A DNA stretch of 45,895 nucleotides from Deltaproteobacteria bacterium (GCA_031264145.1 JAISEK010000026.1:1-45895), one strand, 5' to 3'. Numbered from the stretch's first letter, positions 33,790-45,895 are shown. A program made the numbers and translations. Notes: generated by a model from the letters alone, not told the origin.

Positions 33790-35034
33790 TTGATTGATAA
33801 GATAATCCAATTTTTGGCGAAAATACCGGATCAAAGTCCCAAAAGAAAATCAAGGCATGGGCAGGAAGAGATCCTGACCATGTTCGTGGTGGCCGTCATT
33901 GCCGGCAAGGCGTCCTTGAGGGAGATACACGATTTCTGCGAAGACAGGCTCTTCCTTTTCAAGGAGTTCTTTCCTGGGATCAAGTCGGTCCCCTCTAAGG
34001 ACGATTTCGACAGGACGATCGAGGGCACGGCCGGCCCGAGCCTCTTTGACGGGATGTTCCAGGAGCTTGGCTTGGACTTCCTCAGGCGCGCCGGGGGGAG
34101 GAATGGACCGGTAAGCACCAAAAAGGGCGATAGGGACACCATTTATGTCGATGGCCGTACATCCTCGGGCACCGAGCTTCGCCCGGACCCGAAATCGCGC
34201 CTCCAGATCCTCAATGCGCAGGCCGGCCCCACAATCATGGCCCACATGGCGGTCTGGGAAAAACCAGGGGATAATACCGCCGTTCCTGGGTTGATCAGGG
34301 AGATACAGGCCCATTGCGGGCTAAAGGGCAAGACCGTCGCCATGGGGGCCTTGGGTTGCCATGGGGAGACCGTCTCCCTGATCCGAGAGTTTGGTGGCGA
34401 TTACGTGATCTGTCCCCAGGACGGCAAGGGGCTGGGGCTGGGGCAGGAGGTCAGGGCCCTCCTACAGGACGGACTGGCCGGGACCGAGACCCTGTCCAGT
34501 GACTGGGACAAGGCACGTGGCCACATCGAGAGGTGGTCGCTCGCCATGATCCCGCTTTCACCCGAAGTCGCCAGGGAGCGGCTCCCCTCGGCCCAGGGCT
34601 GGGAAGGGCTGAGGGTCGCGGCCCTCTTGACTAGGGAGAAGCTTCCCGCCAAGGGGGATGGCGAGCTCAAGGCGGTCAGCCGGCCCTTCGTCTCGAGCCT
34701 TGCCCCGCTGGCTGGGGAAATGCTTGGGGCCGCCAGGGGCCTCAGTCAGGCCGAGCCGGTCCCCAAGGTCCTTTACAGGGTCTACGGCAAGGACCAAGGC
34801 GGCATCGGCCAGGTGAACGGCCACGGCCTGTTCACCCTGGCCAGGATGCTGGGCCTCAATCTGATAAGGCCACTGATTGCACGAAATCCCGGCGATAGCT
34901 TTGACACGCTTCTGAGATTCATGGTGTGGAGACCCGATTACCTCCTCGCCGTACTCAGGGAGAACCCGGAGGATATGCTCCCGGTCCTGGAATGGACTGG
35001 TACGCACAGGTTCGACGGCGAGTTCTATCGTTAG
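33790..35034 (+). CDS. ISAs1-family transposase-like protein with altered catalytic residues
   Basis: 414 aa, TTG start with GAGGG upstream. The N-terminal third matches the DDE_Tnp_1-associated domain: a PD-rich start, EEILTMFVVAVIAGKASLREI (core AVIAGKASLREI), and PSKDDFDR (68-75). Asp121 in YVDGRTSSG corresponds to the first catalytic Asp. The second, normally DAxGCQ, reads GALGCH (186-191), so Asp is Gly. The HWxIExxLHWxLD block carrying the catalytic Glu is not recognisable, while the terminal FTLARMLGLNLIRP and WRPDYLLAVL segments are kept. No flanking inverted repeats seen. Frame is intact and GC-rich. Either an inactive insertion-sequence relic, or a protein kept for another role, as in H-repeat-associated proteins. 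Confidence 0.75.
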   Translation: MIDKIIQFLAKIPDQSPKRKSRHGQEEILTMFVVAVIAGKASLREIHDFCEDRLFLFKEFFPGIKSVPSKDDFDRTIEGTAGPSLFDGMFQELGLDFLRRAGGRNGPVSTKKGDRDTIYVDGRTSSGTELRPDPKSRLQILNAQAGPTIMAHMAVWEKPGDNTAVPGLIREIQAHCGLKGKTVAMGALGCHGETVSLIREFGGDYVICPQDGKGLGLGQEVRALLQDGLAGTETLSSDWDKARGHIERWSLAMIPLSPEVARERLPSAQGWEGLRVAALLTREKLPAKGDGELKAVSRPFVSSLAPLAGEMLGAARGLSQAEPVPKVLYRVYGKDQGGIGQVNGHGLFTLARMLGLNLIRPLIARNPGDSFDTLLRFMVWRPDYLLAVLRENPEDMLPVLEWTGTHRFDGEFYR

Positions 35035-35244
35035 CCCAAAGGCGGCTGGAGGGCGTTTTCCATGAAAACTCGTCTGTCTTTTGGACCCAGGGGAAATGGT
35101 CTTGCGTATTGGCCCGGACGGGCCTAAGATCCAGCGTGGCCGCATTCAGGGTGGCCTCTCGGGCAACCCCCTGGAGATGGCTGGAAAAAGAAGCCAAGAA
35201 CCAGCCAGGTACTTATTGTTTTATTGTAACAAGGCAAGATCGGT

Positions 35245-36078
35245 TTGCCGTGGTGTCTTATTTTGTGCCTATGCGATCTCCATTATCACCTCAATATATA
35301 TAAATGCGCCAAAAACAGACTTAAAAGTCTCTTGGAAGGGCATAGGCGTTCCATCGAGAAATCCAACGTGGGCGTCGTGGCCTCGACCGAGCACGTGTAC
35401 AAGGATCCCCTCGGCGCCTTCCAGCGGTTGCGCGACCTGAGCCAGGGCTTGCCGGTGGCGGTCATCCCGGGCCTGGAGTGGATAGCCAGGGAAGGGGTGG
35501 AGATCATCTTCTGGCTCGACAGCGAGGCCAGCCTGGTCTCGGCCCTGAGGACCCTAGGGCCGTTCAGCCACTCGGTCTGGGACACGGGCCGGCTGAAGGA
35601 CGATTTGGGGGCCATCGCCTGCGTCCCCCACCCCTTCACCCCTGGCCGGACCGGGGCGGCAAACCGCCTGGGCCTCAGGGATTTCGGGCGGCTTTTGGAC
35701 CAGGCCGACTACGTGGAGAAGCACAACGGCATCGCCGGGCAGTTCGGCGATTTGATCCTGTTCGAGCGCCTGCGGCGCCTGTGTCCGGCCCTGTGCGAGA
35801 AGATTAGGCTCACCGGGCACCTGCCGGACGAGTTTTGTCGCCCAGGCCTGGGCTGGTCCGTCGGGAGCGACGCCCATTTCCCGGGCGAGCTCCGCCTGGC
35901 CGGGCGGCACGAGTCCATGGGCGGGCCAGGCTGGTTCGATGCCCTGGCCGGTCGCCTCCATTTCGATCCCGTGGAGCTGGAGCCCCACAGGACCGGCTCC
36001 GGACAGATGCGCCGCAATATGGCCTCCCTTCTGTCGGTCATGGGCGAGGCCCTGATGAAGCGCGCCTTGAGGCGTTGA
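35245..36078 (+). CDS. PHP-domain metal-dependent phosphoesterase
   Basis: 277 aa from TTG 35245 (a second TTG at 35263 is possible; upstream TAA at 35227). The PHP metal-site motifs are present: DLHYH (11-15), TEH (48-50), PGLEW (75-79), VPHPF (127-131), EKHNG (158-162) and GSDAH (207-211). Such enzymes hydrolyse phosphoesters, often of nucleotides or small phosphates, in the cytoplasm. The first 30 codons are AT-rich while the rest is GC-rich. Followed after 60 bp by a CDP-alcohol phosphatidyltransferase, which suggests a lipid headgroup or phosphate link. Substrate unknown. Confidence 0.8.
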   Translation: MPWCLILCLCDLHYHLNIYKCAKNRLKSLLEGHRRSIEKSNVGVVASTEHVYKDPLGAFQRLRDLSQGLPVAVIPGLEWIAREGVEIIFWLDSEASLVSALRTLGPFSHSVWDTGRLKDDLGAIACVPHPFTPGRTGAANRLGLRDFGRLLDQADYVEKHNGIAGQFGDLILFERLRRLCPALCEKIRLTGHLPDEFCRPGLGWSVGSDAHFPGELRLAGRHESMGGPGWFDALAGRLHFDPVELEPHRTGSGQMRRNMASLLSVMGEALMKRALRR

Positions 36079-36138
36079 TTACCAGACATTTGTCCTAGCC
36101 GGCCCAATGGGGGCGGTGAGGGGACAGGGCGTGGTGCC

Positions 36139-36777
36139 ATGGACTACTTCAACGAGACCGAACGGGCCGGCCAGCTCAGGTTTGCCGGCAAAAGGGACAA
36201 GTTCTTCAGGCCCCTGGTCGATCGGGCCATCGGCTGGGGCATGACCCCGAACCAGATGTCGGCCCTGGGCGTCCTCCTCCTCGTGGCCGGGGCCGCCTGC
36301 CCCACCGGCTACTATCCGGCCATGATGCTCCTGGTCAGCCTCTACGTGGTCACCGACGGCCTAGACGGCTGCATGGCCAGGGTCCAGGGCAAGACCAGCG
36401 AGGGCGGTTCCCTGGTCGACATCGTGGTCGACCAGGCCGGGCCAGTGGTCATCTCGGCCGCGGCGGCCTGGCATCTCCACAGCAGCGCCCTCTTGGCCGT
36501 CATCTTCTCCAACAGCTACATTGTCTTTATTGGTCTGTTTTTGTATGCTAATGGTATAAATATTAAATTCAAGAGAAAATTTTTTAGAGTAAAATACTTG
36601 TTGTATATTACATATGCCTTGTCCATAATTATAAAATACGACCTGATGAACTGGTTCATGGGTCTGGGCTCCATATATTATATAGTCTCCCTTTTAGTTG
36701 TCCTGAACAGGATTTACCGATTCTATGAGGAAAAGGACGACAAAATGGGGCCGGGCGGGGACGCCTGCCGATCCTAG
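36139..36777 (+). CDS. CDP-alcohol phosphatidyltransferase family protein
   Basis: 212 aa, about five to six membrane helices. The full catalytic signature is present: D73, D76-G77, A80-R81, G90, D94 and D98 in VTDGLDGCMARV followed by GGSLVDIVVDQ. Such enzymes transfer phosphatidyl groups between CDP-diacylglycerol and an alcohol at the inner membrane. The alcohol cannot be told. The upstream PHP gene ends 60 bp away, and a GGGGCGGTGAGGGG stretch supplies the ribosome site. The second half (36530-36720, residues about 132-190) is strongly AT-rich, a composition break within one reading frame. Confidence 0.85.
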   Translation: MDYFNETERAGQLRFAGKRDKFFRPLVDRAIGWGMTPNQMSALGVLLLVAGAACPTGYYPAMMLLVSLYVVTDGLDGCMARVQGKTSEGGSLVDIVVDQAGPVVISAAAAWHLHSSALLAVIFSNSYIVFIGLFLYANGINIKFKRKFFRVKYLLYITYALSIIIKYDLMNWFMGLGSIYYIVSLLVVLNRIYRFYEEKDDKMGPGGDACRS

Positions 36778-37032
36778 GGGAATGGCTGCAGATGAGAACG
36801 CAAAAACACGTTGTTTTGAAAATATGACCTTTCCCAGGGCATGATATGGCGAGAAGCTTTCGGTTTTGGGCGTAACTCTCTTTTCTGCCCCTGAAATGCC
36901 CTGCACCAGCCTTTCCGCGGAGTGTTCCGGCGTTGCGATGAAATCAGCCGGGACATCATGGCCGCGACTCACTAGCAACACCAAAGGCCGCTGATGGTTC
37001 CGCATCAAGCGCGCAAGGAAGGGGAGGATTAC

Positions 37033-37497
37033 TTGAAATCGGATTTCTGGGCGGGACGGACAGTCAGGCCGAACGACTTCAAGCCGGTAAATTCGGCCGC
37101 GATGTCGTGTCGGCTTCTTTTGTCAGCTTTTCTTCTTGGTCTTTTTTTTGTTCTATTTCCGAATTTGGCTTCAGCGGAGGACACCCTTCCGTTGACTATA
37201 TCATCCAACGGAAAAGACTACACGATCAGTGAATTCATCCTGGGAACTGGCGATGACGGCGGCACGACTATCACCATCAACGGTTCTGGGTTTGAGGGCT
37301 TGCCCTTACGCGACGGGAAGTTGATCGTGCCGGTGTGGTGCGAATATACGTCTGGGGGCGAGAAATACGGCTGGGAAAATGCCTCCGTAGGTAACAATGC
37401 AATAACATTCATGTTTTCATCTTCAAAAAAGCCTGAAGTGGTCAGTTTTTTTGCAGAGGACAACCATGAAAAACAATACGAGTTCAAATGCCCGTGA
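37033..37497 (+). CDS. Small secreted beta-rich protein 1
   Basis: 154 aa from TTG 37033, chosen because GGGGAGG lies five bases upstream; ATG 36994 and ATG 37102 have no site. A polar head is followed by a signal-type core LLLSAFLLGLFFVLF and probable cleavage in LASA-ED. The mature domain (about 105 residues) is rich in beta-type Ser/Thr/Gly and has two Cys. Its last strand region (PEVVSFFAED then YEFKCP) resembles the end of the next protein. Not recognised; probably periplasmic or exported. Confidence 0.6.
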   Translation: MKSDFWAGRTVRPNDFKPVNSAAMSCRLLLSAFLLGLFFVLFPNLASAEDTLPLTISSNGKDYTISEFILGTGDDGGTTITINGSGFEGLPLRDGKLIVPVWCEYTSGGEKYGWENASVGNNAITFMFSSSKKPEVVSFFAEDNHEKQYEFKCP

Positions 37498-37658
37498 GCG
37501 ACACATGAAAACTACCCCAGGCCATCTTGTCTGGGCAGTTTCAGCCTGAGACGACTTTGGCATGATAGTTTGAGGTTGTCGGTCTTGTCCCGGGCGGGTA
37601 GCTGGAGTGCTTTCGCTCGGACCGTGAGCAGAAAATACTCAATAAAGGAGAAATGACC

Positions 37659-38060
37659 ATGAAAGCCTTTATGTTATTGCTCTCTTTGGCACTAATGCTT
37701 ATTTTGTTCGCCAGCCCTGGAGCGGCTGACGATTCGTCGGCTGGAACCGGTGCCTCTCCGGTTTTGACTGATGGGACATTCACAGTTATCGGATTCGATG
37801 ACGGCAGGTTTATCATCAAGCTGGAAAAGGATGCCGTCTTAAGCGAGGTAGAGCTGAGCTCAGGCGGGGAGAGGATTAAAGCGACAAGCTTCTCCAACCT
37901 TGACGCCTCTATGCAGATCACCTCTGAAGGCTATCTTTATGAGTCAGGCCGCGTTGCCTGCACTGTTAATCTTCCGGATGGCTTCAAGCCTGACAAGGTG
38001 TCCATAACAGGCAAGAACGGTAGCGAGCCGATTGAATTTGATATAAGCAGCTTGCAGTGA
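37659..38060 (+). CDS. Small secreted beta-rich protein 2
   Basis: 133 aa from ATG 37659, which is eight bases after AGGAG; ATG 37653 is too close. MKAF, hydrophobic core MLLLSLALMLILFA, then cleavage near PGAA-DD gives a signal peptide. The mature part has about seven predicted strands and ends in PDKVSITGKNGSEPIEFDIS, similar in pattern to the end of the preceding protein. One Cys, no motifs recognised. About 160 bp after the first secreted gene in the same direction; a strong hairpin lies 15 bp past the stop. Confidence 0.7.
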   Translation: MKAFMLLLSLALMLILFASPGAADDSSAGTGASPVLTDGTFTVIGFDDGRFIIKLEKDAVLSEVELSSGGERIKATSFSNLDASMQITSEGYLYESGRVACTVNLPDGFKPDKVSITGKNGSEPIEFDISSLQ

Positions 38061-38074
38061 TGCCGGTATTAAGC

Positions 38075-38117
38075 CAGGCAGACACATGTTGCTATGGGCT
38101 CTGCATGTGTCTGCCTG
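38075..38117 (+). terminator. Strong hairpin after the secreted-protein genes
   Basis: Perfect 14-bp inverted repeat (38075-38088 with 38104-38117, arms CAGGCAGACACATG) and 15-nt loop. No T-run follows, so it may stabilise or stop transcripts rather than be a classic terminator. Confidence 0.5.
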
Positions 38118-38575
38118 ATAGCTGGAATGAGGCGCAGGTGAAGTAATAGGTGATTAAATTTTGGTCTACGCCGCCACTATATCCAGTCGTCTAGCTATCT
38201 TTTTTCTTGCTGCTAAAACCAATTTATACCTAATGCCTAATTATATTTTCCAATCATGCTGTCTTTTTTAAGCCTATCGCTAATAAATTAGGTAAATAAT
38301 TTAGTTTATGGTCATGAAAAACCATATTGATTTAATTCTGCGGACTTAATGCCTCGATAATAGACATCAAAAGAAAGTTATTTTGGTTTTACTGGGTTTT
38401 TTGCGTGGGCATCATTTTTGGCAAGCGGAATTGGCCGCTGATAACCTGACGAGGTTATCGGCCCTGATTTTGAGGCGTCCCTGAACCCCTCGAATCGAGG
38501 GCGGACTTTCCCCGGCTCGGTCACTGTTGGTGGCGCCAGCCTGGCCGGGGCGCCGCTGGAGGGAGCCCTGGCCCC
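38118..38575. other. Gap upstream of the WaaE-like gene
   Basis: No gene. A stem-loop at 38433-38463 (GATAACCT-GACG-AGGTTATC with an outer GGCC/GGCC pair) and a small CCCTCG-AAT-CGAGGG repeat stand in the leader of the next gene. No convincing promoter hexamers. Confidence 0.45.
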
Positions 38576-39322
38576 ATGACCCTGGACATCGTCATCCTGA
38601 CCAAGAACGAGGCCCGCAACATCCTGCCCTGCCTGGCCAGCTTCAGGGGGCTGGGGCAGGCGCTGGTCATCGACGACGGGAGCACGGACGAGACCGTGGC
38701 CCTGGCCCGAGGGGCTGGCGCGGTGGTCCACGGCCGGGCCATGGACGACTTCAGCGGGCAAAGGAACTATGCCCTCGCGGTGTCCACGGCCGACTGGGTC
38801 TTCTTCCTTGACGCCGACGAGAGGTTCACCCCCGGCCTGGCCGAGGCGGTGGCCAGGCACGTCCGGGAGGGGGGCGGGTCAGCCGGCAGGGCCCTGAGGC
38901 GCAACTTCGCCTTCGGCCGCCGGTTCCGCTTCGGGCACCTGGCCCCGGACTGGGTGCCCAGGCTCTTTCCCCGGGGCTCCGTGGCGTGGGCCGGGCGGGT
39001 CCACGAGACGCCGGTCACCGATCTGCCCTTAGCGACCCTTTCCGGGTTCCTGGAGCACCACACCTACCGAAGCTGGGAGCATTTCCTGACGAAGATGGAA
39101 AGGTACGCCCGGATCTGGGCCGCCGAGGCGGCCGGGATGGGCCGGTGCTGCGGTGTGTCCACCGCCCTGGCCAAGGGCCTGGCCAATTTCGCCAAGACGA
39201 CGATCCTGAAGCTGGGCTTCCTGGATGGCCCGGCGGGGGTGGCCGTCTCGGCCGTGAGCGCCTACTACACCCTCTCCAAGTACCTGATCCTGAGCGGCCT
39301 GGGGCGAGGGGACGGGGGCTAG
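38576..39322 (+). CDS. GT2 glycosyltransferase, WaaE/KdtX-like
   Basis: 248 aa. [11 protein letters not shown] (6-16), [10 protein letters not shown] (31-40), [10 protein letters not shown] (58-67) and DADER (79-83) are the WaaE-type pattern seen in enzymes adding a glucose to the LPS inner core. The usual length is about 250. The C-terminal [15 protein letters not shown] region and the late aromatic segment are also typical. It would act in the cytoplasm at the inner membrane on lipid A-core. No other core gene adjoins it, so the exact acceptor is inferred. Its stop overlaps by four bases the stop of the convergent NifA-like gene. Confidence 0.85.
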   Translation: MTLDIVILTKNEARNILPCLASFRGLGQALVIDDGSTDETVALARGAGAVVHGRAMDDFSGQRNYALAVSTADWVFFLDADERFTPGLAEAVARHVREGGGSAGRALRRNFAFGRRFRFGHLAPDWVPRLFPRGSVAWAGRVHETPVTDLPLATLSGFLEHHTYRSWEHFLTKMERYARIWAAEAAGMGRCCGVSTALAKGLANFAKTTILKLGFLDGPAGVAVSAVSAYYTLSKYLILSGLGRGDGG

Positions 39323-40938
39323 CGCTTGGCCCGGAAGGGCCGGAAGTCGATGCCGTACCTGGCCATCCTGAGGCCCATGCTGCGCTCGGTCAGGCCCAGC
39401 CGCTCGGCGGCCTGGCTGACGTGGCCGCCGGTGGCCGCCAGGGCCTCGTCGATGAGGCGCTTCTCGAGGGCCGCCACGGCCTCGCGCAGGGTCTTGGCCT
39501 CCTTCTCGTCCTCCAGGCCCTGGAGCCAGACCGGCAGGTGCCTGGCCTCGATCAGTCCCTCCGGCCCGCAGAGCACGGCCGCCCGCTCGATGATGTTCTC
39601 CAGTTCCCTGATGTTGCCAGGCCACTCGTAGGCCATGAGGAGCCTGTAGGCCTCGCTGGATATGCGGATGGGCCTCTCCTCGTCGGCCGAGAACTTTTTG
39701 GCGAAGCTCTCGGCCAGATCCATTATGTCCTCGACCCTTTTGCGGAGCGGCGGGAGCGACAGGGGGAAGACGCTGAGGCGGTAATAGAGGTCCATCCTGA
39801 AAAGACCCTCCTCGGCCATCTTCTCCAGATCCCTGTTGGTGGCCGCCACCAGCCTCACGTCGACCTTGAGGGTCTGGCCCCCGCCCAGACGCTCGAACTC
39901 CTTTTCCTGGAGGACCCTGAGGAGCTTGGCCTGTGTGGCCAGGCTCATGTCCCCGACCTCGTCCAGAAAGAGGGTCCCCCCGTGGGCCATCTCGAAGCGG
40001 CCCTTGCGGCCGGTCACGGCCCCGGTGAATGCGCCCCTCTCGTGCCCGAACAGCTCGCTCTCGACCAGGCCCTCCGGGAGGGCGGCGCAGTTGACCTTGA
40101 CGAAGGGCCCGCCGGTCCTGAGGCTGTTGGAGTGGATCAGGGAGGCTATCATCTCCTTGCCCGTGCCGCTCTCGCCCCGGATGAGGACGGTCACGTTGGT
40201 GGCGGCAACCTGGGCCACCTCCTCGAGGATGTTCCGGAGGGCCTTGGACTGCCCGACCATCCGGCCAAGCTTGAAGTTCTGGTTGAGGATGGCCTGGAGG
40301 CGGCGGTTTTCCTCCAGCATGGCCTCGTGGCGGGCCGAGAAGTCGCGCCTCACCCCCACCGCCCTGGCGATCAGGGTGGCCAGGATGGCCAGCAGGCGCA
40401 TGTCCTCCTCCAGGCGCACCGTGTCGGCGAAGAGGCGGTCGGCCGAGATGGCCCCTATGGTCCTGCCGTCCAGGATTATGGGGACGCAGATGAAGGAGAC
40501 GTCCTCCCTCTTGAGATCCCTGGCCTTGGTCCGGTTCAGGAACAGGGGCTCCTGGGAGACGCTGGGCACGGCCATGGCCATCCCGGTGGCCGCCACCCGC
40601 CCGATGACACCCTCCCCAGGCCTGTAGTGGGCCCTCCTGCGCTCGGTCGGGTTCAGGCCGTAGGCAGCCTCCATGACGATGTCCCCGTTGGGGGCGATCA
40701 GGTAGAAGGCCCCCCTCATCATGCCCGTGTACCTGGCCATGAGGGCCAGGGCCTCGTCCAGGTGCCCGGCCAGCTCTGAGGCCGCCCCGTTGAGGGCCTG
40801 GCTGACCTCGAAGAGGAGCCTGAGCTCGCTGGCCTGGTCCTTAATCTGGATGTCGCCGCCTGTCACCTTGCGTCCCGCATCTCCCGCGGCTGGCCGCATG
40901 GCCAATACCGCCCCCTGGGCCATTGCCGGAAGATCCAT
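39319..40938 (-). CDS. Sigma-54-dependent NifA-like transcriptional activator (GAF-AAA+-HTH)
   Basis: 539 aa. A GAF domain (about 55-195) with the NifA-style PLFLNRT (131-137) and SFICVPI (148-154), then a linker. The AAA+ domain has Walker A GESGTGKE (255-262), ELFGHE (295-300), the sigma-54 loop GAFTGA (302-307) and Walker [12 protein letters not shown] (320-330). A Fis-type helix-turn-helix ends it (about 500-535, [11 protein letters not shown]). All elements needed to activate sigma-54 polymerase are present, with no receiver domain, as in NifA. Start at 40938 lacks a good site; ATG 40899 behind GGGGGCGG is an alternative. It follows carB by 98 bp. No nif genes are seen, so the target may be elsewhere or non-nif. 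Confidence 0.88.
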   Translation of the reverse strand: MDLPAMAQGAVLAMRPAAGDAGRKVTGGDIQIKDQASELRLLFEVSQALNGAASELAGHLDEALALMARYTGMMRGAFYLIAPNGDIVMEAAYGLNPTERRRAHYRPGEGVIGRVAATGMAMAVPSVSQEPLFLNRTKARDLKREDVSFICVPIILDGRTIGAISADRLFADTVRLEEDMRLLAILATLIARAVGVRRDFSARHEAMLEENRRLQAILNQNFKLGRMVGQSKALRNILEEVAQVAATNVTVLIRGESGTGKEMIASLIHSNSLRTGGPFVKVNCAALPEGLVESELFGHERGAFTGAVTGRKGRFEMAHGGTLFLDEVGDMSLATQAKLLRVLQEKEFERLGGGQTLKVDVRLVAATNRDLEKMAEEGLFRMDLYYRLSVFPLSLPPLRKRVEDIMDLAESFAKKFSADEERPIRISSEAYRLLMAYEWPGNIRELENIIERAAVLCGPEGLIEARHLPVWLQGLEDEKEAKTLREAVAALEKRLIDEALAATGGHVSQAAERLGLTERSMGLRMARYGIDFRPFRAKR

Positions 40939-41036
40939 GGCCCGGAAATAACCTCATGGGAAAACCAAGCCATCGCCTTGGCTGGAAATCGAATTCCCAT
41001 AGTGGAAAAGTCCATGGCCTGGGCCCTGGGGACCCG

Positions 41037-44337
<3,301 letters not shown>

Positions 44338-44345
<8 letters not shown>

Positions 44346-45465
44346 GGAAATCCTCCAAAAGCTGGCGGAACCTGTGAAAGAGTCCCTGGGCGTCGTGGGG
44401 GCCGGGCGAGGCCTCGGGGTGGAACTGGACCGAGAAGGCCGGGAGGTCGGACCATTCCAGGCCCTCGACGGTATCGTCGTTGATGTTCCAGTGGCTTGGC
44501 CTGACGTTGGGGGGGAGCTTGTCGGGATCCACGCAGAAGCCGTGGTTCTGGGAGGTCAGCCAGATGCGGCCGGTAAGGCTGTCCTGGACCGGGTGGTTGA
44601 GGCCATGGTGGCCGAAGGGGAGCTTGTAGGTCGCCGCCCCGGCGGCCAGGCCCATTATCTGGTGGCCCAGGCAGATGCCGAAGACAGGGAGCCGGCCCAG
44701 GCAGGCCCGCACGGCCTTGACGGCGTAGCCACAGGCGGCCGGGTCCCCCGGGCCGTTGGCCAGGAATAGGCCATGGGGCCTGTCGGCCAGGAACTTATCC
44801 TCGCCAGTGTTGGCCGGCCAGACGGCCAGATCCAGGTTCTGGTCCCTCAGGCCGTCCAAAATCGACCTCTTGACCCCGAAGTCCAGGACGGCCACCGACA
44901 TGGGCGGGCCGGCCACGGCCAGAGAGGGCCTGGCCTTTAGCCTGTAGGGGCTCCGGCAGCTGACCTCCATGGCCAGATCCCGGCCGGCCATGGGCACGAT
45001 GTCCCTGGCCCTGTCCCTGGCCGCCAGGGGGTCCGGGCCAAGGGGCCCGATGAAGCCGTTGCGGGCCCCCCTGTCCCTGAGGTGGAGGGTGAGGGCCCTG
45101 GTGTCGACCCCCGTGAGCCCGGCCACCCCGTGGAGGCCCATGTAGTCCGGGAGCGTCCTCTCCGAGAGCCAGTGGGTGACCGGGGGCAGCCAGAGCTCAT
45201 GGAAGACGGCCCCGGCGGCCTGGGCGGCCTGGGCCTGGTCCACGGCCGCGCGGGTACCGTAGTTGCCGACGTGGGCGGTGGTGAAGACAACTATCTGGCC
45301 GTGGTAGGAGGGATCGGTCAAGACTTCCTGGTAGCCGCTCATGGCCGTTATGAAGATGACCTCGCCCTCGGCCTCGGCCACCTGGCCCACAGACAGGCCC
45401 TCGAATGCGGTGCCGTCGTCCAGGGTCAGGGCGGCCTTGGTCAATTTGGTCGTCAGCGGAGACAT
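44338..45465 (-). CDS. carA: Carbamoyl-phosphate synthase small chain (glutamine amidotransferase)
   Basis: 375 aa from ATG 45465; the frame stays open upstream but family sequence ([13 protein letters not shown]) begins here. It hydrolyses glutamine to supply ammonia to CarB. GATase triad: Cys265 in GICLGHQ (263-269), His349 and Glu351 in [10 protein letters not shown]-terminal half with [19 protein letters not shown] (44-62) and NYGTR is complete. It precedes carB with an eight-base overlap; the ribosome site is weak. Upstream 430 bp hold no other gene. Confidence 0.97.
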
Positions 45466-45895
45466 AGGGACCCATGCGGGGAAGGCCAGCCGGGGCCTTG
45501 CCGCCGGCTGACGAGGGAGCCACTTGGGGCCTCCGTCGTCGCTCGCGGCTCGGGCCGGCTGGACCCCGGAATCCACGGGCGTCCCAGGACGGCCAGGGGG
45601 TGGCCCCGGTCCGATGGCCCGCCATGCATGGAGATTGTTTTGTCGTTGGTGGTCAAGAGAGGGAATTTGGATATACTTGTTTTTGTCAAGGTTTAGACCG
45701 TATCGCGAAAACCCAGGGTAGAGGGCCAAGATATCGGCGAAAAAGCAAGACCCTTGGCTTCTGCCCGCAACCCTGGCCCTGGATTCCTTGGCGCCAAGGA
45801 CCAAGGCCCAAAATACCGGGCAGGCGACTTGACCCCGGCCAAAACTCTCCAGGGCGGGTTTTGCGCTAGGCTACCATAACTGGACCCACAAGGCA
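45466..45895. other. Region upstream of carA
   Basis: No gene seen. A 14-bp perfect palindrome CCTTGGCGCCAAGG lies at 45786-45799, and a minus-strand TTGACA (about 45693-45688) might be a -35 box, but no good -10 is spaced from it. Confidence 0.4.

Noticed and set aside
38531-38545. Sigma-54-like site TGGCGCCAGCCTGGC before the WaaE-like gene
   Set aside because: Three mismatches, and such GC-rich matches are expected by chance in this DNA.
38986-40779. 597-aa plus-strand open frame opposite the NifA-like gene
   Set aside because: Same kind of shadow; the opposite strand has a complete, motif-rich protein.

Overview
The window looks like a chromosomal segment of a Gram-negative, flagellated, lipopolysaccharide-bearing bacterium. 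LptF/LptG indicate an outer membrane, and FlgB/FlgC/FliE indicate a flagellum. Cyclic-di-GMP proteins, two sigma-54-type promoters and a NifA-like sigma-54 activator make a deltaproteobacterial (Desulfobacterota-like) source my best guess; this is inference, since no rRNA or other marker is present. Coding DNA is mostly very GC-rich, while many gaps (about 300-420, 1075-1330, 5590-5780, 15650-15960, 18500-18720, 27300-27660, 31740-32120, 33520-33750) are extremely AT-rich. Several genes also carry internal AT-rich tracts.

Layout. 1-297: 3' part of a small AT-hook protein. 1465-5018 (minus): HEAT-repeat protein then HD-GYP-like protein, sharing an N-terminal module. 5905-7759 (minus): pseudo-receiver/GGDEF diguanylate cyclase then PilZ protein, behind a sigma-54-like promoter. 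8099-9211 (plus): rfbC and dtd, with a sigma-70-like promoter and a terminator. 9662-10940 (minus): flgB-flgC-fliE, with a sigma-54-like promoter and a terminator directly at the fliE stop. 11049-14849 (minus): amino-acid-type ABC importer (binding protein, permease, ATPase) coupled to azlCD. 16735-18495 (minus): a strikingly AT-rich GT-C-like membrane protein. 18737-22779 (minus): ruvX-mltG-lptF-lptG. 23024-26903 (minus): surface-sugar operon (RmlD-like reductase, CapE/FlaA1-like dehydratase, LPG-flippase-type protein, GT2). 27922-31730 (minus): membrane-anchored propeller-like protein, fused GT2-GtrA protein, and a GC-rich full-length homologue of the AT-rich GT-C protein. 32125-33295: small secreted protein and a decayed RelB/DinJ antitoxin. 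33790-36777 (plus): ISAs1-like transposase with altered catalytic residues, PHP phosphoesterase, CDP-alcohol phosphatidyltransferase. 37033-39322 (plus): two small secreted proteins and a WaaE-like GT2. 39319-45465 (minus): carA-carB, then the NifA-like activator.

The main theme is the cell envelope. LptFG export LPS, MltG trims nascent peptidoglycan, and RfbC, the dehydratase/reductase pair and several GT2 enzymes make or transfer surface sugars. The GT2-GtrA/GT-C pair (4-bp overlap) looks like a compact version of the three-component Gtr glycan-modification system: donor synthase and flippase are fused, and the terminal transferase is next door. The AT-rich gene 11 kb away is a second possible terminal transferase with no donor module of its own. 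I regard this pair as the strongest candidate for an undescribed system here. A second theme is c-di-GMP and sigma-54 control of motility or surface behaviour.
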